DNA of 34,028 nucleotides from Gallionellaceae bacterium (GTDB taxonomy: Bacteria; Pseudomonadota; Gammaproteobacteria; Burkholderiales; Gallionellaceae): the NCBI GenBank assembly GCA_004297065.1, contig SCUU01000111.1:1-34028 (forward strand), given 5' to 3'. The position numbers and the translations under genes are program-made. Below are positions 1-8,832 of the stretch, in pieces. The notes under the pieces were generated by a model, which did not search any database, was not told where the DNA came from, and worked only from the letters and a program-made list of their open reading frames with translations. Each line of letters begins with the position of its first letter. Position 1 is the first letter of the stretch.

Positions 1-402
1 GGCCTGGGTCAGCAGCGCGTTGATCATGCGGATCACCGGGGCATCGTTCTCCGCGTCGAGCAGGTCTTCGGTCTGCGGCAGATCATGCACCAGTTGCGAC
101 AAGTCCATGTCCTGTTCGACATCTTCCACCATCGCGGCGGCGGAGCCTTCGGCCTGCGCATAGGCTCGCGCCAGCGCGTGATCGAAATCGGCAACCGAAA
201 TCAGTGTCGCTTTCAACGGCACTCCCAGCACGCGCTGCACTTCCGCCAGCGTCTCCGCCGCCGCACCGGCGCGCAGCGAGACGTTCGCGGCATCCGCGTC
301 CCAATGCGTGAGCAGCACGCCCTTGCTTTTGGCAAAGGCATAGGGAATCTTTTTCGATATGGCTTTAACCGAGGCGGGTGCCGGAGATGCATCCATGGTC
401 AT
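1..402 (-). CDS. gspE: T2SS ATPase GspE, N-terminal part (cut by window edge)
   Basis: The first 134 codons of the cytoplasmic secretion ATPase that powers pseudopilus assembly in the type II secretion system. The reading frame is open to base 1, and the stretch near the edge (APVIRMINALLTQA) is the conserved start of the GspE/PilB N2 domain. The preceding 110 residues fit the variable N1 domain that docks on GspL. The catalytic Walker motifs lie outside the window. The start is ATG at 402, 5 bases after the gspD stop; ATG at 396 is an alternative two codons in. The position directly behind gspC-gspD fits the usual gspC-D-E order. The family call is secure; only the exact start is open. Confidence 0.9.
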   Translation of the reverse strand, partial: MTMDASPAPASVKAISKKIPYAFAKSKGVLLTHWDADAANVSLRAGAAAETLAEVQRVLGVPLKATLISVADFDHALARAYAQAEGSAAAMVEDVEQDMDLSQLVHDLPQTEDLLDAENDAPVIRMINALLTQA

Positions 403-407
403 CGGGC

Positions 408-2453
408 TCAGGGAATATTGGCGGAGGTTTTTTTGGCGGCGGATGTTGCCCCCCACTTGGAGGTGGGCGGCAGTAAAGACGGCTCGGTTTTCAGGCTCAA
501 CGGCACCGGCGGCTCGGCTCTAAGATTCAACGGCGGCAAGGTCGGCGCCGGCATGTCCGGCATCACGGAACGCGAAGGCAACTGGCTGGCCTTTTCTTCG
601 CCGCGCAGATATTCGTAACGGTCTTGCGTCAGTCCGTTGGCGGCGGTTGCGGTGCGCAGCACATAGGGGCGGATGAAAATCATGAGATTCGTTTTGCTGT
701 TGCGGCGCGTCTCATGCCGGAACAAATTCCCCAGCCACGGCAGGTCGCCCAACACGGGCACCTTGTCTTCACCGGTAGACACCGAATCCTGGATCAATCC
801 ACCCAGCACCACGATCTGGCCTTCATCCACCAGCACGCTCGACTCCAGCGAACGCTTGTTGGTAATGACGCCGGCGGTATTGGTCAGGTTTTGCACACTG
901 GAGACTTCCTGGTACACCTGCATCTTCACCGTGCCGCCTTCCGAGATTTGCGGTTTGATGCGCAAGGTCAACCCCACGTCCTTGCGCTCGATGGTCTGGA
1001 ACGGCGACGCCGTCGTAGTCGAGCCGGTCTGCGCGTAACTGCCGGTGATGAACGGCACGTTCTGGCCGATGATGATCTTGGCTTCTTCGTTGTCCAGCGT
1101 CAGCAGATTCGGCGTGGACAGGATGTTGGCATTGGAGTCGGTTTCCAGAAATTTGGCCAGCATGCCCAGATTCAACACATCGCCCAAACCCGGGATATGG
1201 GTCGTGCCTTTCACGATGCCGATGTTCAAGCCTTGCCCCGCCGTGCCGATATTGGCTGTCGCGGTGCTTCCTGCGGCAGCCATGATGTTTCCGGTCGAGC
1301 CGAAGTTGGTGCCGCCGATCACGTTCACACCCGGCTTGTTGATGCCGCTCAGCGACTGCCATTGCACGCCGAACTCGGCCACCTTGTCCGCCGTGACCTC
1401 GGCGATCAGCGCTTCCACGAACACCTGCGCGCGGCGCACGTCCAGCATTTCCACCACGGCGCGCAGATTGTTGTAGATGGCATCCGGCGCGGTGATGATG
1501 AGCGCGTTCGAGGCAGCGTCGGCCTGGATCATGCCGGCTCCCGCAGCGCCGGGAGCCGGTGCCGCCGAAACATCGCCCGCCACCACCGCACGCAAGGTCT
1601 GCGCAATCTTCGCCGCATCCGCATTCTTCAAATAGACCACGTGCATATTGCCGGGCGCGGAGCCTGCCACATCCAGCTTGGCCACTAGGTCGCGCACGCG
1701 CATTACCCGCGCCGGGCTGTCGGTACGCAACAGCAGCGAGTTGCTGCGCGAGTCGGCCACGAGGGTGAAGCGCTGGCTAGCGTCGGTCGAGCCGGTAGGG
1801 ACGACCGCCCCATCCTGCATCAAACGGGCGATGGTCGCCGCCAAGTCCAGAGCCGAACTGTATTTGACAGGAATGACCACCGGCCCCTCCACGCTGGGCT
1901 GGTCGATGGACGCAACGATTTGCTCGATGCGTTTCAGATTGCTCGCGTAATCCGTCACCACCAGCGCGTTGCTGTTGGGATAAGCCACCACGACGTTATT
2001 GGGCGCAATCAGCGGACGCAAGACCGGCACCAGTTGCACCGCCGACTCGTGCTTGAGCATGTACACGCGCGTTACCAGCTTATCGCCGCCGCCTTTTGCA
2101 TCGCTGGATGCGCCGATATGCAACTTCGCATCCGCCTCGGGCAGCACCTTGGTCACCCCGCCCGACTCTACCGCCGCAAAGCCCTGCATACGCAAGGCCG
2201 ACAGCAGGATGTCGTAAGCCAGCGAAGCCGGAACCGGCGTGGCCGAAACGATATTGATCGTGCCCTTCACGCGCGGATCCATGAGGAAATTTTTGCCGGT
2301 GATATGCGATATCGCGCGCACCACCTCTTCGATGTCCGCATTCACAAAGTTGAGCGACACTTTTTCCTCGGTGGCCGCCAGCACAGACACGGAAAAACAC
2401 AATGCGACGGCCAAAGACAGACGCGACATCCACCTGCTTAACACTCGATTCAT
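408..2453 (-). CDS. gspD: T2SS outer-membrane secretin GspD
   Basis: A 681-residue secretin that forms the outer-membrane channel of the type II secretion system. Residues 1-27 form a Sec signal peptide (basic start, hydrophobic core, cleavage near SVLA-A). N0 follows (about 30-105, with VSLNFVNADIEEVVRAIS), then N1-N3 repeats (about 115-350, with AYPNSNALVVTDY and IQADAASNALIITAP). The C-terminal secretin barrel spans about 400-600 and carries VPVLGDLPWLGNLFR and a LMIFIRPYVL end. The last 70 residues are proline-rich and could be the pilotin-binding S domain, although no pilotin gene is seen. The gene starts 36 bases after gspC and ends 5 bases before gspE, so the three are probably one operon. 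The length is typical for the family. Confidence 0.97.
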   Translation of the reverse strand: MNRVLSRWMSRLSLAVALCFSVSVLAATEEKVSLNFVNADIEEVVRAISHITGKNFLMDPRVKGTINIVSATPVPASLAYDILLSALRMQGFAAVESGGVTKVLPEADAKLHIGASSDAKGGGDKLVTRVYMLKHESAVQLVPVLRPLIAPNNVVVAYPNSNALVVTDYASNLKRIEQIVASIDQPSVEGPVVIPVKYSSALDLAATIARLMQDGAVVPTGSTDASQRFTLVADSRSNSLLLRTDSPARVMRVRDLVAKLDVAGSAPGNMHVVYLKNADAAKIAQTLRAVVAGDVSAAPAPGAAGAGMIQADAASNALIITAPDAIYNNLRAVVEMLDVRRAQVFVEALIAEVTADKVAEFGVQWQSLSGINKPGVNVIGGTNFGSTGNIMAAAGSTATANIGTAGQGLNIGIVKGTTHIPGLGDVLNLGMLAKFLETDSNANILSTPNLLTLDNEEAKIIIGQNVPFITGSYAQTGSTTTASPFQTIERKDVGLTLRIKPQISEGGTVKMQVYQEVSSVQNLTNTAGVITNKRSLESSVLVDEGQIVVLGGLIQDSVSTGEDKVPVLGDLPWLGNLFRHETRRNSKTNLMIFIRPYVLRTATAANGLTQDRYEYLRGEEKASQLPSRSVMPDMPAPTLPPLNLRAEPPVPLSLKTEPSLLPPTSKWGATSAAKKTSANIP

Positions 2454-2489
2454 TGACGACCCTTGCCGGATTTAACCATGGACGACTTG

Positions 2490-3086
2490 TTATTGGTGCG
2501 CATCGGACTGTTCCCGCTTTTTCTGCATTTCTTGACGCGCCTTGTTCCACTCCGCCACCGCCCGTTCCGCATTGGGCGTAGACGATAACGCGGATGGCTC
2601 CACGACCAGCCCTTTGCTGTCCGCGAATTTATTTTCCAGATTCACGCGCTGACGCGCCCCGTTATGCTCGATCAGCACATGGTCGTCCGCGACCTCGACC
2701 AGCTTGTTGCCGGGAGATACCTCCTCGCCTAGCGCCACACCGTGCTGACTTTTTTCGTCCAGCTTAAACACCGCGAATCCCTGTTTGCCGCTAAACACCC
2801 CGAGCAAGCGCACATTCGACACCACCGCTCCGACAGTGGTTGCCGCAGCACCCGAAGCCGCCACGCCGAACAATGCAGCGGAAGCTTCCGCTACGATCTC
2901 CGGTTTGGGCGGAAGCACCTCCAGAGTATGCGGCGCAAATAAAATCCATGTCCATTTTGCCAATAGAGCGCCGATCACCACCGCCCCAAAGGCATGCCCA
3001 GAGAATGGCAAGCGTGAAAAAACAGCCGATGCTCCCGCACCGACCATCTCAACCTGAACCCCTATTTTTCCGACACCCAAGCGCAT
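2490..3086 (-). CDS. gspC: T2SS inner-membrane clamp protein GspC, PDZ-less
   Basis: A 198-residue GspC-type protein that links the inner-membrane platform to the secretin. A cytoplasmic N-terminus leads into one membrane segment at about residues 32-53 (AVVIGALLAKWTWILF). An alanine-rich linker and an HR (homology region) domain follow, with NVRLLGVFSGKQGFAVF and a short beta segment LIEHNGARQRVNL. The usual C-terminal PDZ domain is absent; the tail is a charged helix that looks like a coiled coil (VAEWNKARQEMQKKREQ). ATG at 3086 is chosen because GGGAG lies four bases upstream; the frame extends to a TTG at 3122 without such support. The gene heads the leftward gspC-D-E run and is divergent from gspG. 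Confidence 0.88.
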   Translation of the reverse strand: MRLGVGKIGVQVEMVGAGASAVFSRLPFSGHAFGAVVIGALLAKWTWILFAPHTLEVLPPKPEIVAEASAALFGVAASGAAATTVGAVVSNVRLLGVFSGKQGFAVFKLDEKSQHGVALGEEVSPGNKLVEVADDHVLIEHNGARQRVNLENKFADSKGLVVEPSALSSTPNAERAVAEWNKARQEMQKKREQSDAHQ

Positions 3087-3178
3087 AGCACTCCCATCAA
3101 GTTGGGGCGCTAGTATACACAAAGGGAGGCAGAATGATTTCGCTGCTATGAATGCAGTGGTTATTTTTCAGCCTGTTT

Positions 3179-3187
3179 TGGTACACT
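3179..3187 (+). promoter_or_regulatory. Putative extended -10 promoter for gspG operon
   Basis: TGG-TACACT matches the extended -10 pattern TGnTATAAT at four of six hexamer positions and lies 33 bases before the gspG ATG, in the only gap between the two divergent gsp operons. No convincing -35 is visible. This is a tentative call from pattern alone. Confidence 0.3.
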
Positions 3188-3220
3188 GCCGCCCACACTT
3201 TTTGAAACCACCTTTTGACA

Positions 3221-3676
3221 ATGCTTATCATGATGAATATCCGCAAAAAAACTGACTCTCTCTCCCGTGGCTTCACCCTCATCGAAGTGATGGTCGTGAT
3301 CGTCATCCTCGGCGTACTCGCGGCCTTGATCGTGCCCAAGGTGATGGGCCGCCCGGATGAGGCGCGCATCACCGCAGCCAAACAGGACATCGGCTCGATA
3401 GTCCAGGCGCTCAAACTCTACAAGCTGGACAACATGCGCTACCCCAGCACCGAGCAGGGCTTGCAAGCCCTGGTCAAAAAACCCGCGTCTGCACCTATCC
3501 CGCCTAACTGGAAAGGCAACGGCTATCTGGAAAAACTGCCCAAAGACCCGTGGGGCAACGCTTACCAATATCTGCAACCCGGTCTGCACGGAGATATCGA
3601 CGTGATGAGCCTGGGGGCGGATGGTGCGGCGGGCGGCGAAGGCAGCGATACGGATATTGGTTCTTGGGAGCTCTAA
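3221..3676 (+). CDS. gspG: T2SS major pseudopilin GspG
   Basis: The major subunit of the T2SS pseudopilus, cleaved by prepilin peptidase and assembled in the inner membrane. The cleavage site is SRG/FTLIEVMVV, with Glu at position +5 followed by a hydrophobic helix, and is preceded by a basic leader. The globular part has the family hallmarks YPSTEQGLQALV, LPKDPWGNAYQYL and a C-terminal calcium-loop region ending in DIGSWEL. ATG at 3221 gives a 151-residue protein; ATGs at 3230 and 3233 would only shorten the leader, and none has a clear ribosome binding site. A TTG two codons upstream is unlikely. It is the first gene of the rightward gspG-N operon. Confidence 0.95.
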   Translation: MLIMMNIRKKTDSLSRGFTLIEVMVVIVILGVLAALIVPKVMGRPDEARITAAKQDIGSIVQALKLYKLDNMRYPSTEQGLQALVKKPASAPIPPNWKGNGYLEKLPKDPWGNAYQYLQPGLHGDIDVMSLGADGAAGGEGSDTDIGSWEL

Positions 3677-3682
3677 TCCCCA

Positions 3683-4225
3683 ATGAGCCATAGCGGGTCT
3701 TTTCGCGTTCCGGCTTGCACGTTGCACAGCCCCCAACACGGCTTCACTCTCGTCGAATTGCTCGTCGTCCTGGTCGTCATGGGCATCGCCCTCGGCATCG
3801 TGGTGGTGCAACTCATGCCGGACGAGCGCACTACCTTGCGCGAAGAGGCTGCACGCCTTGCCCTGTTGCTGGAAAACGCCGGACTCGAAGCGCGTTCCAG
3901 CGGTCGCTCCATGGCGTGGTCGGGCGAAAAAAACAGCTACCGCTTCTGGAGGAAAAACGGCTATGGCGACTGGGCGCGCATAGAAGACGACACCGCATTT
4001 CGTCCGCGCACCTTGCCCGAGGGCATGCAGATCAACGAAATTTCCGTGGAAGACCGCCCGCTCAAACACGGCGAACAGCTTGCGTTGAGCTCGTCGGCCT
4101 TTGCGTTGCCTTTCCGCATCCGCATGAGCAACGCCTCTTTTAGCACCTCTGTCATAGGCAAAAGCACGGGCGAAGTCATCGTGGAGCCTAACTCGCAGGG
4201 CGAAACTGCCGATGCGCGCCGCTAA
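3683..4225 (+). CDS. gspH: T2SS minor pseudopilin GspH
   Basis: A 180-residue minor pseudopilin. It has a long 20-residue leader ending in QHG/FTLVELLVVLVVMG, the class III signal with Glu at +5, followed by a hydrophobic helix to about residue 42. A globular domain follows with the GspH-like RFWRKNGYGDW segment. It sits 6 bases after gspG, and its last 14 bases overlap gspI in another frame. By family knowledge GspH joins GspI, J and K in the tip complex that primes the pseudopilus. Sequence in the globular part is diverse, so the letter assignment rests partly on gene order. Confidence 0.9.
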   Translation: MSHSGSFRVPACTLHSPQHGFTLVELLVVLVVMGIALGIVVVQLMPDERTTLREEAARLALLLENAGLEARSSGRSMAWSGEKNSYRFWRKNGYGDWARIEDDTAFRPRTLPEGMQINEISVEDRPLKHGEQLALSSSAFALPFRIRMSNASFSTSVIGKSTGEVIVEPNSQGETADARR

Positions 4226-4604
4226 GCCTTCCTCTCGTCATAGCGGTTTTACCCTGCTGGAGATACTGGTCGCATTGGCCATTCTGGCGATTGCGCTTGC
4301 GGCGGTATTGCGCGCCACCGGCGCGGCCACCAACCACGCCGAGGAAATGCGCATACGTCTGCTCGCCGACTGGGTGGCGCAAAACCGCATCGCACTGCAT
4401 GCCGCACGCGGCGACTGGCTGCCGGTCGGCACGCAAAACGGCGAAGAAACCCAGGCCGGCATCCGGCTGCTCTGGAAAGAAGAAATTAGCAGCACGCCCA
4501 ACCCGGCGTTCCGCCGCATCGAAATCAGCATTTCCACGCCGGACGACACCGGCTACGCCTTGCGCCGGCTCAGCGGCTATCTGGTCGAGATGCCGCGCCG
4601 ATGA
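4212..4604 (+). CDS. gspI: T2SS minor pseudopilin GspI
   Basis: A 130-residue minor pseudopilin with leader and cleavage site RHSG/FTLLEILVALAILAIAL. The following helix contains the GspI-type run ATGAATNHAEEMRIRLLADWVAQNR, here broken by family standards into AATNHAEEMR (residues about 37-46) and LADWVAQNR (about 51-59). Length matches the family (about 125). The start overlaps gspH by 14 bases and the stop overlaps the gspJ start in ATGA, so translation is probably coupled. GspI nucleates the GspI-J-K tip complex in studied systems. Confidence 0.93.
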   Translation: MRAAKPSSRHSGFTLLEILVALAILAIALAAVLRATGAATNHAEEMRIRLLADWVAQNRIALHAARGDWLPVGTQNGEETQAGIRLLWKEEISSTPNPAFRRIEISISTPDDTGYALRRLSGYLVEMPRR

Positions 4605-5203
4605 CTATCAATAAACACAAGGGGTTCACGCTGGTCGAACTGTTGGTCGCGCTGATGATCCTGACCTTTATCTCCGTCGCGGGCTATCGCGGCTTGAACG
4701 CGGTGTTGCAAACGCGCGAACGCGTCGCCGCGGAAACCCGCAAATGGCAGCACCTCGCATTTTTCTTTTCGCGCATGGAATCGGACATCGCCCAAGCCGT
4801 GCATCGCCCCGTGCGCGAGGCGACGGGCGACTTGGCGCCGGAATGGGTGGGGCATGTTGTGCTGGTCGGCGAAAACGATGCCGAGCTCACCTTCACCCGC
4901 GCCGGGATAAGCGACCAAGACACCGAAATGCTCTCCCCGCAACGCATCGCCTATCGCTTCGAGCGCGGCGAGATCGTGATGCTGCGCTGGCTCGCGCTGG
5001 ATCAGGAGTTGCACGCAAAACCCGCGCGTTATCCTTTATTGGAAGGCGTGCGCGAATTCAAATTGCGCTATCTGGACAACAACAATAACTGGCAGGCGTT
5101 ATGGCCGCCGGCAGGCACCAGTTCCGGCACGCCCTTCGCCGTCGAGATGAACCTGACGCTCGCCAGCGGCGAAAAAATTTCACGGATTTTTGCGCTGCAA
5201 TGA
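4601..5203 (+). CDS. gspJ: T2SS minor pseudopilin GspJ
   Basis: A 200-residue minor pseudopilin. A short leader ends at HKG/FTLVELLVALMILTF, then comes the GspJ signature of a Gly-Tyr-Arg-Gly-Leu step (AGYRGLNAVLQTRERV). The remainder is a beta-rich domain with YRFERGEIVMLRW and a conserved C-terminal PFAVEMNLTLASGEKI region. It overlaps gspI and gspK by four bases each (ATGA). It belongs with GspI and GspK in the pseudopilus tip. Confidence 0.94.
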   Translation: MTINKHKGFTLVELLVALMILTFISVAGYRGLNAVLQTRERVAAETRKWQHLAFFFSRMESDIAQAVHRPVREATGDLAPEWVGHVVLVGENDAELTFTRAGISDQDTEMLSPQRIAYRFERGEIVMLRWLALDQELHAKPARYPLLEGVREFKLRYLDNNNNWQALWPPAGTSSGTPFAVEMNLTLASGEKISRIFALQ

Positions 5204-6129
5204 ATCGGACCAGACAAACAGGCGTAGCCGTCATCATGGTCATGCTCATCGTGGCGCTCGCCACCACGCTCGCCGTCTACATTTCGCAGCAGCAGAGCCT
5301 GTGGCAGCGCCAGGTCGAAACACAGTTCGACCACACCCAGGCAAGGCGGCTGGGCATTGCGGGGATAGACTGGGCGCGGGCTGTGCTGGCCGACGATGCG
5401 CACTCCAACAATATCGACCATGAGACGGAAATGTGGACATTGCGCCTGCCCGCCATGCCGGTGGAAAACGGCGAGGTACTCGGCATCATCGAAGACCGGC
5501 AGGGGCTGTTCAATCTCAACAGCCTCGTGCGCTACGGCGCTACCAGCACGCCCGACCTGGCCAAATTCCAGCGCCTGCTCGCTATCCTCAACCTGCCTGC
5601 GGAATTGGCTCCCGCCTTGGCCGACTGGATGGATGCCGACAGCGAAGTGCAGCCCCAGGGCGGAGCCGAGGATGGTTACTACCTCGCCCTGCCCCGTCCC
5701 TACCGCGCGGCCAACCGCCCGCTGGTGGAATTGGGCGAATTGGCGCGGGTAAAAGGATTCGATACTCAAACCATCGCGCACCTGAAACCCTTCGTATCCG
5801 TGCTTCCGCTCAACGGCACGATCAACGGCGCGATCAACATCAATTTTGCGCCCGCCGAAGTGCTGTCCGCCATTGCGCAGAACATGTCGCTGTCCGAAGC
5901 GCGCATGCTCGTGCAACAACGGCGCGGCAATCCGTTCAAGGACATTGCCGATTTCAAGCAACGCCTGCCCAACAACGGCATCAAGATCGACGATAGCGAC
6001 ATTAGCGTCAGCAGTACCTTTTTCTGGATCACCGGGCGCGCTTCCGTGAATAACTCCCAGGTGGTCACCCAGGCGTTAGTGCAGCGTTCCCATGAGTGGC
6101 CGACGGTTGTTTGGCAGAATGTGCAGTGA
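5200..6129 (+). CDS. gspK: T2SS minor pseudopilin GspK
   Basis: A 309-residue GspK, the largest minor pseudopilin and tip cap of the pseudopilus. The N-terminus QTGVAVIMVMLIVALATTLA is the class III-like segment; as is usual for GspK, the Glu at +5 is missing. The body has the marks of the family: EDRQGLFNLNSLV, LADWMDAD and two helix-hairpin-like regions with NINFAPAEVLSAIA. ATG at 5200 overlaps the gspJ stop. The open frame runs 33 codons further upstream, but that part lies inside gspJ and has no pseudopilin signal, so it is rejected. A 68-base gap precedes gspL. Confidence 0.95.
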   Translation: MNRTRQTGVAVIMVMLIVALATTLAVYISQQQSLWQRQVETQFDHTQARRLGIAGIDWARAVLADDAHSNNIDHETEMWTLRLPAMPVENGEVLGIIEDRQGLFNLNSLVRYGATSTPDLAKFQRLLAILNLPAELAPALADWMDADSEVQPQGGAEDGYYLALPRPYRAANRPLVELGELARVKGFDTQTIAHLKPFVSVLPLNGTINGAININFAPAEVLSAIAQNMSLSEARMLVQQRRGNPFKDIADFKQRLPNNGIKIDDSDISVSSTFFWITGRASVNNSQVVTQALVQRSHEWPTVVWQNVQ

Positions 6130-6197
6130 ATACTATGGAACTGGCTGCTAATCTGGCGCGGATGGTAATATCCGCCACCCCAAATTAACTCCGCACG

Positions 6198-7412
6198 ATG
6201 AAACTGCGCATTTATTTTTCCGCCGCATGGCACGACAGCGCCTCGCCCTGCCCTTGGGTGCTGTGCGATGACGCCGGCGCTGTTTTGCAATCGGGCAATT
6301 CTCCTCCCGCTGCACTGCCTAAAGCCGACGACTACATCGCCATCATCTCCGCCACCCGCCTGATGTGCGTAAACGTGAAGATGCCCGCCCAATCGCGGCA
6401 CCGCTGGGAAGCGGCCTTACCGTTTGTGGCGGAGGAATACACCCTGACCGACCCGGAAGATAACCACGTCGTACCGGGTGCCGCGCAAAAAGACGGGCAG
6501 CGTTCGCTCTTTGTCGTCGATAAACAGTGGCTGCAAAGCATCGTCGCGGCCTGCCACACGGCGAACATCCCCTTGCGCCGTGCCGTACCGGAAATGCTGT
6601 TGCCGAACTTGCCCCCGGAAACCTGGGTGGTGGTATGGGACGGCGACAAAGGCTTCATGCGCACAGGTGCCACATCCGGCATGGCGCTGGATCATGGCGA
6701 CGAACTGCATCCGCCGCTGGCGCTGAGTCTGAGCCTGAATGCAACACCGCCGAAAAACATCCTGCTGCGTTGCGCAACGCATGGCGATGAAACCGAATTA
6801 CCGCAGTGGCCCAAGTTGCCCGTCGAGTTCAGTCTCGGCGAGCCGTGGGATTGGCGGCGCGAGCCTATTCCCAACGACACGCTGAATCTGCTGTGGGGGC
6901 CGCTTGCGCCCAAAGCCAAATTGCATGAATGGCTACCCAAGTTGCGCCCTGCCGCGTTCATCCTGCTCGCCGCACTCGTCATCGAAACGCTGGGAACCAA
7001 CATCGAGTGGAGTTTGCTCAGCCATGAAAAAACTGCCGTCGCCAAAGAGATGGAACGCACATTCCGCAAGGCATTCGGCGAAACCAGCACCGTGGTCAAT
7101 CCGCCGTTGCAGATGCAGCGCAATATCGCCGCATTGCGCCACGGCGCCGGATTGCCGGACGAGGCCGATTTTCTGCCCTTGCTCGATCGGGCATCAAGTG
7201 CGCTCTCCCCGTTGCCGAACGGTAGCATCACGGCACTGCACTACGAATCCGGCAGGCTCGATGTCGATGTGAAATTACGCACCGCAGCCGAAGTACGCGC
7301 CCTGCAACAACGCTTGCAAGACAAGGGGCTGAGCATACGTTCGGGCGATGTTCGCGATACCGGCAACGGCGTCGAAACGCGCCTGGCGATTCGGGCGGGA
7401 GGTGTTCTATGA
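6198..7412 (+). CDS. gspL: T2SS inner-membrane platform protein GspL
   Basis: A 404-residue bitopic protein that couples the GspE ATPase to the membrane platform. The N-terminal cytoplasmic domain is actin-like (about 1-235) with SRHRWEAALPFVAEE and PEMLLPNLPPETWVVVWDG. One membrane segment lies at about residues 252-270 (PAAFILLAALVIETLG). The periplasmic part includes a helix and a ferredoxin-like domain (HYESGRLDVDVKL, VETRLAIRAGGVL at the end). Length and layout match the family. The stop overlaps the gspM start in ATGA. Confidence 0.94.
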   Translation: MKLRIYFSAAWHDSASPCPWVLCDDAGAVLQSGNSPPAALPKADDYIAIISATRLMCVNVKMPAQSRHRWEAALPFVAEEYTLTDPEDNHVVPGAAQKDGQRSLFVVDKQWLQSIVAACHTANIPLRRAVPEMLLPNLPPETWVVVWDGDKGFMRTGATSGMALDHGDELHPPLALSLSLNATPPKNILLRCATHGDETELPQWPKLPVEFSLGEPWDWRREPIPNDTLNLLWGPLAPKAKLHEWLPKLRPAAFILLAALVIETLGTNIEWSLLSHEKTAVAKEMERTFRKAFGETSTVVNPPLQMQRNIAALRHGAGLPDEADFLPLLDRASSALSPLPNGSITALHYESGRLDVDVKLRTAAEVRALQQRLQDKGLSIRSGDVRDTGNGVETRLAIRAGGVL

Positions 7413-7921
7413 AAACACGCTGGCAGGAATTGCGCAGCAAACATTGGAGCGGCCGACCCGCACAGGAACGGCGCATGATTGTGTGGGCTGCCGCAGTGCT
7501 GCTCCCCGTCGTCTATTATTTTTTGCTGTGGCAACCCGCGCATCGCACCGTAGCAAAACTGCACGAAACTTTACCTGTATTACAGGCGCAGGCTGCAAAA
7601 CTGAACGACGAAGCGGCAGAAGTAGACGCCTTGCGCCATCGCCCGCAACTGGCCGCGCTGGATGCCGCAGCGTTAAAAACCAGTGTTGAAGAATCCGCGC
7701 AGCGGCACCAGTTGCGCACGGCAATCAACACGCTGGAAATACAGGAGTCCAACGGGGTGCGCGTCACCTGCGATGCGATTTCCTTCACGGCATGGATGGC
7801 CTGGTTGCGCGACTTGCAACAGGAACAGCACATCCGCGCGGATTCGATTTCCATCTCCGCTTTGCCGCAAACCGGCATGGTCAAAATCAGCGCTACGCTA
7901 AGCAACGGAAACGTCCAATGA
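7409..7921 (+). CDS. gspM: T2SS inner-membrane platform protein GspM
   Basis: A 170-residue GspM, partner of GspL. A short basic cytoplasmic N-terminus (with RPAQERRMI) leads to one membrane segment at about residues 27-45 (VWAAAVLLPVVYYFLLW). A periplasmic coiled coil follows (TVAKLHETLPVLQAQAAKL), then a small ferredoxin-like domain with AWMAWLRDLQQEQHI. The gene overlaps gspL and gspN by four bases each. Sequence similarity in this family is low; the call rests on topology, length and position. Confidence 0.9.
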   Translation: MKTRWQELRSKHWSGRPAQERRMIVWAAAVLLPVVYYFLLWQPAHRTVAKLHETLPVLQAQAAKLNDEAAEVDALRHRPQLAALDAAALKTSVEESAQRHQLRTAINTLEIQESNGVRVTCDAISFTAWMAWLRDLQQEQHIRADSISISALPQTGMVKISATLSNGNVQ

Positions 7922-8679
7922 ATAAATGGAGTTGGATGCTGCTGATCGCTGCCTACCTCTGCGTGCTTATCGTCACCGCGCCTGCCAGCCTGCTCAGCCG
8001 TATCATCGACCATGCCAGCAACGGGCGCGCGGAGCTTGCCAATACACGGGGAACGCTATGGCGCGGCAGCGCCAATCCGGTTTTGCATCAGCGCGGCGGC
8101 GGCCCAATCACGCTGGCTACGCTGCATTGGAATATTGCCACGCTCGCGCTTTTCAGCGGTAAGTTGAACGCGCAATTGCAATGGGACGATGAGGCGCAAT
8201 CCGCCCCCATGGACATCATCGTATCGCCCGGCCAAATCGAACTGCGCCGCGCCTACCTTCCCCTGTCGGCACTACTGCTGGACGAAGCCTCGGATTTTTT
8301 GAAACCGGCACAACTGCGTGGACAGATCATTTTCAAAAGCGACTCGTTGATTATCACCGAACAAGGCGTACAGGGGACAGCCGCCGCAGACTGGCTGAAT
8401 GCCAGTTCATTGCTCAGCAGCATCGCGCCATTGGGCAATTATCACTTCACGTTTTCCAGTTCGTCTGCCGGAGTGGATATCGCGCTGAATACCACCTCGG
8501 GCGCGCTGCAATTGGCAGGACAAGGCCATTTTTCCACCGCGACGGGATTAGCCTTCAAAGGCACGGCGCAAGCCGCCAGCGGCAAAGAAGAAGCTCTGCG
8601 GGAATTGCTGGGGCACTTGGGCCCCGAAGAGCGTCCCGGCGTCAACACGTTCACACTGGTTCCCGCACGAGGCCGTTAA
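7918..8679 (+). CDS. gspN: T2SS protein GspN
   Basis: A 253-residue GspN, an accessory T2SS inner-membrane protein of unclear role. One N-terminal membrane segment (WMLLIAAYLCVLIVTAP, about residues 6-22) leads into the family signature ASLLSRIIDHASNGRAELANTRGTLWRG, seen here as ANTRGTLWRGSA at about 41-52. The rest is a beta-rich periplasmic domain. ATG at 7918 overlaps the gspM stop; the open frame reaches back to 7792 inside gspM, which is rejected. It is the last gene of the gspG-N operon, and GspN is found only in part of known T2SS loci. Confidence 0.92.
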   Translation: MNKWSWMLLIAAYLCVLIVTAPASLLSRIIDHASNGRAELANTRGTLWRGSANPVLHQRGGGPITLATLHWNIATLALFSGKLNAQLQWDDEAQSAPMDIIVSPGQIELRRAYLPLSALLLDEASDFLKPAQLRGQIIFKSDSLIITEQGVQGTAAADWLNASSLLSSIAPLGNYHFTFSSSSAGVDIALNTTSGALQLAGQGHFSTATGLAFKGTAQAASGKEEALRELLGHLGPEERPGVNTFTLVPARGR

Positions 8680-8747
8680 CCTAACGGGCATGGCGAGCAG
8701 CCACCCCTGATAATGAAACTCGCCATGCCCATTCCCCTCACCTCAAT

Positions 8748-8769
8748 CCTCTCCCGCAAGCGGGCGAGG
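8748..8769. repeat. REP-like hairpin after gspN
   Basis: An imperfect hairpin (CCTC-T-CCCGC, loop AA, GCGGG-C-GAGG) in the 209-base gap between the convergent gspN and guaA genes. The surrounding CCCTCACCTCAATCCTC context resembles a common proteobacterial intergenic repeat. No T-run follows, so it is not a clear terminator. The rest of the gap holds only the terminator at 8833-8870. Confidence 0.45.
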
Positions 8770-8832
8770 AGGCGAACGAATCGCTACGCGAGTTTCACGT
8801 TAAGCTGCGAACTACTGAAGGATAGGCAGCAA

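Noticed and set aside
3215-3220. TTGACA as a -35 box, or its TTG as the gspG start
   Set aside because: No -10 lies at the proper distance (TATCCG only), and a TTG start with ATG two codons later adds nothing; a true start at 3221-3233 is simpler.
5101-5199. N-terminal extension of gspK
   Set aside because: The extra 33 codons lie inside gspJ and precede the class III signal segment, which must be close to the N-terminus.
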